The notes under the pieces were generated by a model. The model saw only the letters and a program-made list of their open reading frames with translations. It ran no database searches and was not told the origin of the DNA. A program made the position numbers and the translations under genes. From Cryomorphaceae bacterium (GTDB lineage Bacteria; Bacteroidota; Bacteroidia; Flavobacteriales_G; Salibacteraceae), in assembly GCA_003564735.1 (NCBI GenBank), contig PXEK01000139.1, forward strand, positions 1 through 6,533: DNA of 6,533 nucleotides, in the 5' to 3' direction. Of this stretch, positions 1 through 5,489 are shown piece by piece (the first letter of the stretch is position 1; the number at the start of each line of letters is the position of its first letter).

Positions 1-1980
1 ACCGGTTGACCATCGGTACTCGTCAAAACCGCCTAAAGGCCCCAAGTCCACCGCCTGATTTTCGCAAATTACCGTATCGGGCGGTAAAAACCCGGAAGGC
101 AAATCATGAACTACAACAAGGGTAGTTGCCGTGGCATGACAGCCTCCCAATCCGTAAGCTGTTGCCCAATAATACGTGGAAAATTGAGGTGATACGGCAG
201 CCGTACTTCCTCGATGACCCGAGGTCCATACAATACTATCGGCATGTGTTGCGTTTGCCAACATTTCAAGGGTGTCACCCAAGCAAATAGAGCCGGCTTC
301 AATCGTAATTTCCGGACCGTCAATAACAGTTACATGCTGAATATCGATTGCCGGGCAATCGAGTGTATCGGCGTTATAAATAATTTCATGAGTGCCAAGC
401 CCGGCCGTTGACGGTTCAAACCGATTCAACACCGCACCCGACCCTAAAAAATATCCACCGGGAGGTGTCACATTTTGAAACTCGAAAGGCGGATCGGTAA
501 GGCACAATGTGTCGGGCATATCAAAACTGACATAAAGCGAGTCTGAAATCACCGTAAAGTCGATATATGCCGTATCAATGTTATTGAACGCAAACCCGAC
601 TCTATGCGTGCCTACGCCGGCGATGGCGGGATCGAAAAAATCACCCGTAATCCCGGGGCCGAAAAAACTGCCTTGGAAATTACTGTTTCTTGGAGTTATT
701 TCAACGGGCGGGGAAGATAAACAGAGCGTATCGGAATAAAATTCGAAACGAGGCACAACTACCTTCACCTGAAACGTGTAACCGTTAAAGCCCACCAATG
801 GGCAAGCGTCATCTTCAATTCCCACACTCACAAACTTACTGCGCCTTGTTTGGAACACCGCCGGCCACTCAAAAGAAAACACGGCCGGATTCCCGTTTTG
901 TACGGTATAATTCGCACCGGGGAATAAAATGCTATCTACCAGAGGTGTGAGCGTTACGGAATCTCCCGTGTTCACCTGGCCTTGGTGCAGCGAGTCATCA
1001 AAAAATAAATCCAGCCTGAGGGTATCACCGGGATAGACCTCTACACTTAGTGAATCCACTTTGATGCCGTTTTGCAAATTGGTTATTCCCGGTGTGCGCA
1101 TTTGAGGAACTATATTGTCGCAGTTGATGACGACCAAAGAAATATCACGACAATATGTGCCCAGCATGACATCTCCACGATATTCATCGGCACAAACCTT
1201 AATCACCCAAAACTGATGAATCATAGAAATATTAGGCAAAAAGCTCACCTGCCCCGTTTGCCTATCAATACGGACGGGTACAGGAAAGGGGTTCGTGCCG
1301 GAATAATTGGAATCATAATTAATAATGCCGGGGTTTACTGTGCTAGGTATTCCACTCAGCGCATCTGCCAAATAAAAACTCATGGAGTCACCGTCGTACT
1401 CCCGTAAGCCCCAATTAAAATTCACAGGTTGATCAACACAAACAAAAGGAATGGGCCATTCATTAAATAAAGGCGAATTATTGCACTCGTAACCGCTTTT
1501 GTTATGAAATTTGGCATCTATAGCCATTCGCGGCTGACCAAAATAATTCCCGCCCGCATTCCTGCAACAAAAATTCAAATAAAACTCGTATGCCCCACTG
1601 TCACAAACGGGAAGGACGTATAAGGCAGAGTAGTAACCGTGTTCCCCTCCCGGGAAACTTCCCAACGGGTTACATGTGCTTTGAGAAAGATAATCAGGGC
1701 ACAAACGCGAAACCTCCAAAACACTATCGCGTGTCCAAGACTCAACGAGTGTGGGTTGGGAGCAACCTTGAGGGAAGTTCAAAGTAGGATTCACAAAACT
1801 CGGTATCGATGGTCCCGAACAATCGCGTAACAGATGTAACCTAACCAAAAAAGTATCACCGCCCAAACAGGTAAAGTCAAAATTACCCATGAAAATATGG
1901 TTAGCCTTTGAATTTTGGGGCGAAAAAGAGACACACAGTAATATTCCGAAAGCAAGTATGTATCGGCTAAAAGACTTCAT
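1..1980 (-). CDS. Large secreted gliding-motility/T9SS-type surface protein, N-terminal part (C-terminus off the window)
   Basis: The minus-strand frame is open without a stop from 1980 to the left edge: 660 residues, incomplete at the C-terminus. A signal peptide is visible: basic MKSFSRY, a hydrophobic stretch at about 8-19, and a plausible cleavage site near SKA-NH (residue 26). Residues about 27-290 form an N-terminal module with a TCLGGDTFLVRLHLLRDCSG motif (38-56), many paired cysteines, and TGQVSFLPN...ADEYRGD...YCRDISLVVINCD (242-288). I know this pattern from large Bacteroidota proteins that carry a gliding-motility-associated C-terminal domain. Residues 418-480 and 490-555 are two copies of a beta-rich repeat (DTLCL..PP ... 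AG.GTH). PKD/Ig-like segments follow at 556-625 and from 634 (DTVICENQAVDLG...YRWSTG). A T9SS sorting domain and a role in adhesion or gliding are inferred, because the C-terminus is unseen. The start is taken at 1980; an in-frame ATG at 1992 would add four residues (MLSV). Confidence 0.85.
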   Translation of the reverse strand, partial: MKSFSRYILAFGILLCVSFSPQNSKANHIFMGNFDFTCLGGDTFLVRLHLLRDCSGPSIPSFVNPTLNFPQGCSQPTLVESWTRDSVLEVSRLCPDYLSQSTCNPLGSFPGGEHGYYSALYVLPVCDSGAYEFYLNFCCRNAGGNYFGQPRMAIDAKFHNKSGYECNNSPLFNEWPIPFVCVDQPVNFNWGLREYDGDSMSFYLADALSGIPSTVNPGIINYDSNYSGTNPFPVPVRIDRQTGQVSFLPNISMIHQFWVIKVCADEYRGDVMLGTYCRDISLVVINCDNIVPQMRTPGITNLQNGIKVDSLSVEVYPGDTLRLDLFFDDSLHQGQVNTGDSVTLTPLVDSILFPGANYTVQNGNPAVFSFEWPAVFQTRRSKFVSVGIEDDACPLVGFNGYTFQVKVVVPRFEFYSDTLCLSSPPVEITPRNSNFQGSFFGPGITGDFFDPAIAGVGTHRVGFAFNNIDTAYIDFTVISDSLYVSFDMPDTLCLTDPPFEFQNVTPPGGYFLGSGAVLNRFEPSTAGLGTHEIIYNADTLDCPAIDIQHVTVIDGPEITIEAGSICLGDTLEMLANATHADSIVWTSGHRGSTAAVSPQFSTYYWATAYGLGGCHATATTLVVVHDLPSGFLPPDTVICENQAVDLGPLGGFDEYRWSTG
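316..729 (-). repeat. Tandem protein-domain repeat, two diverged copies, inside the surface protein
   Basis: Copy 1 is encoded by 541-729 (residues 418-480) and copy 2 by 316-513 (residues 490-555), a period of about 72 residues. Both start DTLCL-(S/T)-(S/D)-PP. Both carry an aromatic-rich G-x-(G) stretch (SFFGPGITGDFFDP against GYFLGSGAVLNRFEP), and both contain AG(V/L)GTH followed by an alternating hydrophobic strand. The copies are diverged at residue level and not near-identical in DNA, so this is an old domain duplication and not a recent or slippage-prone repeat. Confidence 0.7.
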
Positions 1981-2021
1981 CACGGATAACATTATGAATT
2001 GTACTTCTAATATTACGTTAA

Positions 2022-2053
2022 CAAAAGAACGAAAAACATTTGAGATCACCAAA
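2022..2053 (-). promoter_or_regulatory. Candidate Bacteroidota promoter for the minus-strand surface protein
   Basis: Read on the minus strand, TTTG (2053-2050) is followed after 20 nt by TTCTTTTG (2029-2022). This is close to the Bacteroidota -33 TTG / -7 TAnnTTTG arrangement, with one mismatch in the -7 box (TT in place of TA). It ends about 29 nt before the ATG at 1992 and 41 nt before the one at 1980. No transcript data, so tentative. Confidence 0.35.
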
Positions 2054-2069
2054 TTATTTAATTCTCAAA
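2039..2069. repeat. Inverted repeat in the divergent intergenic region
   Basis: TTTGAGA (2039-2045) and TCTCAAA (2063-2069) are perfect 7-bp inverted arms separated by 17 AT-rich bases. The pair lies between the divergent surface-protein and OmpH-like genes and overlaps the candidate minus-strand -33 element. It could be a dimeric regulator site or chance. A hairpin with a 17-nt loop would be weak. Confidence 0.35.
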
Positions 2070-2096
2070 CGGTTCTGAAAATTCTAACCCCACAGA

Positions 2097-2126
2097 TTAG
2101 CACAGCCTTGAAAAATACTACTTTTG
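2097..2126 (+). promoter_or_regulatory. Candidate promoter of the OmpH-DUF4924 pair
   Basis: TACTTTTG at 2119-2126 is an exact match to the Bacteroidota -7 consensus TAnnTTTG. TTA at 2097-2099, 19 nt upstream, is a one-mismatch -33 TTG element. The -7 box ends 23 nt before the ATG at 2150, which supports that start over the upstream in-frame ATG at 1889. Confidence 0.5.
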
Positions 2127-2149
2127 CCGCGCATAAAATTATTATCGTA

Positions 2150-2776
2150 ATGAAACAACTCAGCATTTTACTCAGCGGACTTGCGCTATTGGGCGTTATA
2201 TTGTTACTCGTTTTACGCTTTGCCCCCGATGAAGTAAGAAAACCCGACAGCACGCCTGAAGACATTGAACAAACCGTAAAAGAAGTTGCTCAAGAACAAT
2301 CTCAAGTAGCCTTTATCAATACCGATACCGTTATGGTCTATTACGAGTTGGCACAAAAACTCGAAGACCAACTGTCACAACAGCAAGTGCGGTATAAAAA
2401 CCGCATGAACAGCGAAGAGAAAAAACTCATGCAAAAGCTCGAAGAATTTAGATCAAAGGCCTCAACCATGGGGCGGTTTGAAGGGCAAATGAAACAAGAA
2501 GAACTGCAAAAAAAAGAACGCGAATTATATGAACTTCAAGAGGATTTGGCGCGCAAACTCAACAAAACCGAGCGCGAATACACGGCACAAATCAATGATT
2601 CGCTGGAGGCTTTCCTCAACGATTACATGCGCGGTAAATCCTATAAAATTGCCGTTACACAAACCTACGGCGGCGCTGTTCTTTGGGGTCATGATGATGC
2701 AGACCTTACCCGCACCGTAATTGACGGACTCAACCGCAGATTCAATGCCGTCGAAAACGAAAATGAGGAAAAATAA
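2150..2776 (+). CDS. OmpH/Skp family membrane-anchored periplasmic protein
   Basis: A protein of 208 residues. Residues 1-22 are one hydrophobic segment with no obvious cleavage site, so it is probably an inner-membrane anchor. A charged linker (23-50) follows. VAFINTDTVMVYYEL (53-67) matches the conserved first strand of the Skp/OmpH fold, and residues about 67-155 are a lysine/glutamate/glutamine-rich helical hairpin. The end, YKIAVTQTYGGAVLWGHDDADLT...VIDGLNRRF (165-198), matches the second conserved part of the family. Skp-type proteins hold unfolded outer-membrane proteins in the periplasm; that role is assumed from the family. The frame stays open upstream to an ATG at 1889. I chose 2150 because it gives a normal N-terminus, follows a promoter box, and avoids antisense overlap with the surface-protein gene. 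The stop overlaps the next start (TAATG), so the two genes are translationally coupled. Confidence 0.85.
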   Translation: MKQLSILLSGLALLGVILLLVLRFAPDEVRKPDSTPEDIEQTVKEVAQEQSQVAFINTDTVMVYYELAQKLEDQLSQQQVRYKNRMNSEEKKLMQKLEEFRSKASTMGRFEGQMKQEELQKKERELYELQEDLARKLNKTEREYTAQINDSLEAFLNDYMRGKSYKIAVTQTYGGAVLWGHDDADLTRTVIDGLNRRFNAVENENEEK

Positions 2777-3321
2777 TGCTTCAACCCGAGAAAAAACGTA
2801 AAGAAAACGTTATTGAGTACGTGCTATACCTGTATCACACGCAGGATACATTGCGCTCCCTCTCGTTAAACATGATTACCATTGAGGAAGTGCTCATTGA
2901 GCCGCAACAGCTAAAAACCGAAGATAAACTCGAACTCAAGCGACATTACGAAAGTATTGTGGAAGAAATGGAACGCAAAGGACTCGAAAACACGGGTCAT
3001 ATCGAAGAGGTTTACCAAATCATCGGCGAATTGTCTTACGTACACAATGCGCTCATCAACAAGCTAAAAGACAGTGCCTACCGTAAACTATGGGAAACCG
3101 CCCTTCCCGTCATTCGAGAACTGGAAGCCAAAGCCAATGAAACTGCTAAAAATCCGATAGAACTGTGTTTTAACGGATTATACGGTGTTATGGTCCTCAA
3201 AATGAAGCAGCAAGAAATTAGCAAACCCACACTTCAAGCCGTTCAAACCCTCAATAATATGCTCAAGTACCTGGCCAAAACTTACAAGGAGGTACTGGAA
3301 GGTAAAATAAGCTTGAAGTAG
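2776..3321 (+). CDS. DUF4924 family protein
   Basis: A protein of 181 residues, predicted all-helical and cytoplasmic, with no signal peptide or membrane segment. Near the N-terminus, KKRKENVIEYVLYLY (6-20) matches the family's KRKEN-x-x-EY-hydrophobic-LY pattern. HIEEVYQIIGELSYVHNALI (75-94) and ELCFNGLYGVMVLKMKQQEIS (129-149) correspond to the two later conserved blocks. Length is close to what I remember for the family. The function of DUF4924 is not known to me. Its ATG shares its first base with the stop codon of the OmpH-like gene, so the two are expressed together, which suggests but does not prove a link to envelope biogenesis. No clear hairpin terminator follows the stop at 3321. Confidence 0.85.
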   Translation: MLQPEKKRKENVIEYVLYLYHTQDTLRSLSLNMITIEEVLIEPQQLKTEDKLELKRHYESIVEEMERKGLENTGHIEEVYQIIGELSYVHNALINKLKDSAYRKLWETALPVIRELEAKANETAKNPIELCFNGLYGVMVLKMKQQEISKPTLQAVQTLNNMLKYLAKTYKEVLEGKISLK

Positions 3322-3353
3322 CAAAACATTCCCCTTACCTCTTCCTTTTTATT

Positions 3354-3361
3354 TACTTTTG
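3354..3361 (+). promoter_or_regulatory. Candidate -7 promoter box of the hydrolase operon
   Basis: TACTTTTG, an exact TAnnTTTG match, lies 53 nt before the hydrolase ATG in the 93-nt gap after the DUF4924 gene. There is no convincing TTG at the usual -33 distance; the closest is TTA at 3335-3337, 16 nt away. The same octamer precedes two other genes here, which raises confidence. Confidence 0.45.
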
Positions 3362-3414
3362 AGCGAAACATTTTTTTTGGTCAGAACCGAAAACACCTTT
3401 AAAAATATTCTATC

Positions 3415-4275
3415 ATGAAATTACACACAGTACATACCGGAAAATTCAAATTAGACGGAGGCGGAATGTTTGGCGTAGTTCCCAAAAGCCTTTGGTCGCG
3501 AACCAATCCCGCAGACGAAAACAACATGTGCCCCTGGGCCATGCGCTCATTACTTATCGAAGACGGAAACCGACTGATTTTGATTGACACCGGCATGGGA
3601 GATAAGCAAAGTGATAAGTTTTTCAGTTTTTACTATCCCCACGGAGAAGAGAACATCGATGACTCACTAAAAAAACTCGGCTTCCACCGTGACGACATCA
3701 CCGATGTATTCCTCACACACCTGCACTTCGATCATGTGGGCGGCGCCATCAAATACGACAAGAACGGCAACCTCGTGCCCGCCTTTAAAAATGCACGATT
3801 CTGGAGTAACGCCGATCACTGGCAATGGGCCACCAAACCCAACGCCCGCGAAAAAGCCTCTTTTTTGACAGAAAATATCATTCCGATGCAAGAAAGCGGA
3901 CAACTCGAGTTTTTAGACACCCCTAAAAACTCTGATTTCTCTATCAATACATCCTTGGGCTTTGACGTGCTTTTCGCCGACGGCCATACTGATAAACAGA
4001 TGATTCCGCACATCAACTACAAAGGGAAAACCCTTGTATTTATGGCTGATTTGCTGCCGAGTACGGGTCATATCCCATTACCCTACGTCATGGGCTATGA
4101 CACACGTCCCTTGCTCACCCTAAACGAAAAAGAGAAATTCCTCAAAAAAGCGGCCGACGAAAACTTTGTTCTCTTTTTGGAGCACGATGCCTACAATGAG
4201 CTGTGTACCGTAAAACATACCGAAAAAGGCGTGCGCCTTGATGAAACCTTTGCCTTTAGAGAAGTGTTTGGATAA
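3415..4275 (+). CDS. Metallo-beta-lactamase-fold hydrolase (lactonase/organophosphate-hydrolase-like branch)
   Basis: A protein of 286 residues without signal peptide, so probably cytoplasmic. The binuclear metal site is complete: HLHFDH at H102, H104, D106, H107; GHT with H191; AD with D212 as the bridging aspartate; and EHD with H257. LILIDTGMGD (54-63) and FLTHLHFDHVGG (99-110) are the usual strand-loop signatures of the fold. The overall spacing resembles the AHL-lactonase / methyl-parathion-hydrolase-like branch more than RNase Z, glyoxalase II or true beta-lactamases. The substrate cannot be read from sequence: a lactone, ester or phosphoester are all possible. The gene has its own promoter box, and its stop is 11 nt before the next start, so the downstream small gene is probably in the same operon. 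Fold and metal site are secure; any quorum-quenching role is speculation. Confidence 0.88.
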   Translation: MKLHTVHTGKFKLDGGGMFGVVPKSLWSRTNPADENNMCPWAMRSLLIEDGNRLILIDTGMGDKQSDKFFSFYYPHGEENIDDSLKKLGFHRDDITDVFLTHLHFDHVGGAIKYDKNGNLVPAFKNARFWSNADHWQWATKPNAREKASFLTENIIPMQESGQLEFLDTPKNSDFSINTSLGFDVLFADGHTDKQMIPHINYKGKTLVFMADLLPSTGHIPLPYVMGYDTRPLLTLNEKEKFLKKAADENFVLFLEHDAYNELCTVKHTEKGVRLDETFAFREVFG

Positions 4276-4286
4276 CCTCAATCATC

Positions 4287-4589
4287 ATGGAGCCCGACGA
4301 GCAATACCTGCGAATGCATGAAAGTGCCGCACACACCAAATTGCGCGGTTTACTCCCTCCCGAGCCCGTTCAAGAGTTTTATGCCTTGGGGGAGTTCGTT
4401 GCCGATTTCTACTTGGAAGAGAGCAAAATCATCATCATGATTTTGGACGAAACCCACGATCACACCGACTCCTATCACCTCGAAAAAAACTTCGCCGATG
4501 AAGCTGAAAAAAACAACCTGCGCCCCGTTTTCATTGAAGAAACCGAAATTTTTCAAGATCCTGAAAGGGTTGTTGAGAGGTTAAACTAA
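4287..4589 (+). CDS. Small protein resembling a degenerate DUF559 nuclease-like domain
   Basis: A 100-residue cytoplasmic protein starting 11 nt after the hydrolase stop, so likely co-transcribed. I do not recognise it with certainty. The order of elements resembles the DUF559 / very-short-patch-repair-like fold: AHTKLRGLL (15-23) in place of the LW..LR helix, GEFVADFYLEESKIII (35-50) in place of G-x-x-VDFY...KLVI, LDETHDH (53-59) in place of E-L-D-G-x-x-H, and LRPVFIEETEIFQDPERVVERL (78-99) in place of the closing VLRF...EV...PE-VL-I strand and helix. D40 is retained. The acidic residue expected in I-E-(L/V)-D appears as hydrophobic M51/I52, and one residue seems inserted, so the metal-binding site looks incomplete. 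A non-catalytic regulatory or nucleic-acid-binding role is inference. An internal ATG at 4314 (Met10) is a possible alternative start. Confidence 0.65.
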   Translation: MEPDEQYLRMHESAAHTKLRGLLPPEPVQEFYALGEFVADFYLEESKIIIMILDETHDHTDSYHLEKNFADEAEKNNLRPVFIEETEIFQDPERVVERLN

Positions 4590-4795
4590 AACGAAAAATT
4601 GAATTGAGTATTTACCAATGGTATATTGAAGACGCTAAAAAAGAAATGTACAAACTTATACCGATTTCAACGAATACAGAGGAACACGGCTTTGTGAAAA
4701 ATACGAACACTGCCAAACAAACAGTATGCGGTTGGGAACTCCTGAAGTAACCCATTAACCAAAATTTTTACTGATCCAAATACGTTGACAACACC
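4590..4795. other. Intergenic gap before arsC
   Basis: 206 nt between the DUF559-like gene and arsC, with no hairpin terminator, no TAnnTTTG box and no ArsR-type palindrome that I can see. It contains one short unrecognised reading frame (4604-4750), listed separately. The arsC promoter is therefore not identified. Confidence 0.5.
4604..4750 (+). CDS. Possible small or remnant ORF, unrecognised
   Basis: A frame of 48 codons plus stop starting at TTG 4604, or 34 codons from the ATG at 4646. The product is hydrophilic with an aromatic start (SIYQWYIEDAKKEMYKLIP) and ends CGWELLK. It has no membrane segment, signal or motif I know, and a single cysteine. It lies in the same frame as arsC but is closed by TAA at 4748-4750. 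The residue composition looks protein-like, but the frame is short enough to be chance. It could be a small gene, or the tail of a gene whose front is lost. No obvious ribosome binding site. Confidence 0.25.
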   Translation: MSIYQWYIEDAKKEMYKLIPISTNTEEHGFVKNTNTAKQTVCGWELLK

Positions 4796-5215
4796 ATGAA
4801 AAAGAAAAACATATTGGTGCTTTGCACGGGCAACAGTTGCAGAAGTCAAATGGCCGAAGGTTATTTAAAACTCTTCGCAAACAAAAAAGCAAATATTTAC
4901 AGTGCCGGAATTGAAACGCACGGTGTAAACCCTCACGCCATTGCCACCATGCGTGAAGATGGCGTAGACATTTCAAACCATACCTCAAATAACATTGACG
5001 AATATTACAATGTCGCCTTTGACTTTGTTATTACCGTTTGTGATCACGCAAATGAACGCTGCCCGGTTTTCACAGGAAACGCCCAAAAATTTCATCACAA
5101 CTTTCCCGACCCCGCAAAAGCGATAGGAACAACAGAAGAAATACAGGAGCGGTTTAGAAACGTACGAAAACAAATTAAGACCTATTGCGAAGAATTCGTA
5201 TCCGATAACCTGTAA
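4796..5215 (+). CDS. arsC: Arsenate reductase ArsC, thioredoxin-coupled (low-molecular-weight phosphatase fold)
   Basis: A protein of 139 residues that reduces arsenate to arsenite in the cytoplasm. The N-terminal P-loop CTGNSCRS has C10 as the nucleophile, N13, C15, R16 and S17. VCDHANERCP holds C82 and C89, which in this family form the disulfide relay resolved by thioredoxin, and FPDPA supplies the general acid D105. The cysteine positions 10, 15, 82 and 89 equal those I recall for Staphylococcus pI258 ArsC, so this is the redox-active reductase and not a plain tyrosine phosphatase, which would lack C82/C89. An ArsB/Acr3 efflux pump and an ArsR repressor are not in the window. It is flanked by about 206 nt and 274 nt gaps, so it looks monocistronic. 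The start ATG directly precedes the basic KKK typical of this N-terminus. Confidence 0.93.
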   Translation: MKKKNILVLCTGNSCRSQMAEGYLKLFANKKANIYSAGIETHGVNPHAIATMREDGVDISNHTSNNIDEYYNVAFDFVITVCDHANERCPVFTGNAQKFHHNFPDPAKAIGTTEEIQERFRNVRKQIKTYCEEFVSDNL

Positions 5216-5336
5216 ATCGACAAAATCAATATTTGGTAAAAAATTTGAGCAAATAAGAACATATAGATTTCTGCTCTTCTAAAAACACCTTGTCAGGCTT
5301 ACGGCAATCAAATCCTCCACCCTACGGTTTTTCTGT

Positions 5337-5344
5337 TACTTTTG
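5337..5344 (+). promoter_or_regulatory. putP: Candidate -7 promoter box of the symporter gene
   Basis: TACTTTTG, an exact TAnnTTTG match and the same octamer found before the OmpH-like and hydrolase genes. No TTG lies at the usual -33 distance, so the promoter may need an activator or an alternative upstream element. Transcription from here would give a leader of about 140 nt before the ATG at 5490. Confidence 0.45.
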
Positions 5345-5356
5345 CGTGACGCTGTT

Positions 5357-5370
5357 TTAACCCCGGTTAA
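5357..5370. promoter_or_regulatory. Operator-like palindrome just downstream of the symporter promoter box
   Basis: TTAACC-CC-GGTTAA: perfect 6-bp inverted arms around a 2-nt centre, starting 12 nt after the -7 box, so over or just after the expected transcription start. That position would suit a repressor site. A chance occurrence is possible. Confidence 0.35.
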
Positions 5371-5388
5371 TAACGAGATGAAATAAAA

Positions 5389-5436
5389 ACACTTAAAACT
5401 CCTGTAGATACGGGAGTTTGCAAAAACGTAAAGTGT
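5389..5436 (+). promoter_or_regulatory. Stem-loop in the symporter 5' leader
   Basis: The inner hairpin has a 9-bp stem, AAACTCCTG (5396-5404) with CGGGAGTTT (5411-5419), including one T-G wobble and a 6-nt loop TAGATA. A second outer 6-bp pairing, ACACTT (5389-5394) with AAGTGT (5431-5436), encloses it, with an asymmetric internal loop of 1 nt against 11 nt. No T-run follows, so this is not an intrinsic terminator. It matches no riboswitch class I recognise. Confidence 0.4.
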
Positions 5437-5489
5437 GTCATTCCGGAATCAAAACCGTTCACCAACCTGAGAAAAACAAGAAATAAAAT

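Larger units (their letters stand above)
5216..5489. other. Intergenic region and symporter leader
   Basis: 274 nt between arsC and the symporter. The first part (5216-5336) is AT-rich; a weak GAGCA/TGCTC pairing (5247-5251 with 5272-5276) is too poor to call a terminator. The second part holds the promoter box at 5337, a palindrome at 5357, a stem-loop at 5389 and a 10-bp perfect palindrome ATTCCGGAAT at 5440-5449. No coding frame is convincing. Confidence 0.6.

Noticed and set aside
316..729. CRISPR or DNA-level tandem repeat
   Set aside because: The repetition is at protein level only, with diverged DNA and no regular short repeat-spacer pattern.
1072..1407. 111-residue plus-strand ORF
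   Set aside because: It lies wholly antisense to the surface-protein gene, whose frame is continuous with recognisable motifs. The antisense product shows no family pattern or promoter.
1590..1830. Two overlapping plus-strand ORFs of 63-65 residues
   Set aside because: Both are antisense shadows of the surface-protein gene, which reads cleanly through the region with cysteine-rich family motifs.
1889..2149. N-terminal extension of the OmpH-like ORF to the ATG at 1889
   Set aside because: It would overlap the divergent gene and its promoter and put 87 extra residues in front of a normal membrane anchor. The promoter box at 2119 lies inside the extension, so 2150 is the better start.
3667..4016. 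Minus-strand ORFs of 66-78 residues
   Set aside because: They are antisense to the MBL hydrolase active-site region. No independent signal supports them.
5247..5276. Possible terminator after arsC (GAGCA ... TGCTC)
   Set aside because: Only five base pairs with a 20-nt loop, and no real T-run after it, so it is too weak to call.
5396..5419. Stem-loop read as an intrinsic terminator of arsC
   Set aside because: It is about 180 nt from the arsC stop, downstream of the symporter promoter box, and followed by an A-rich and not a T-rich stretch. A leader structure fits better.
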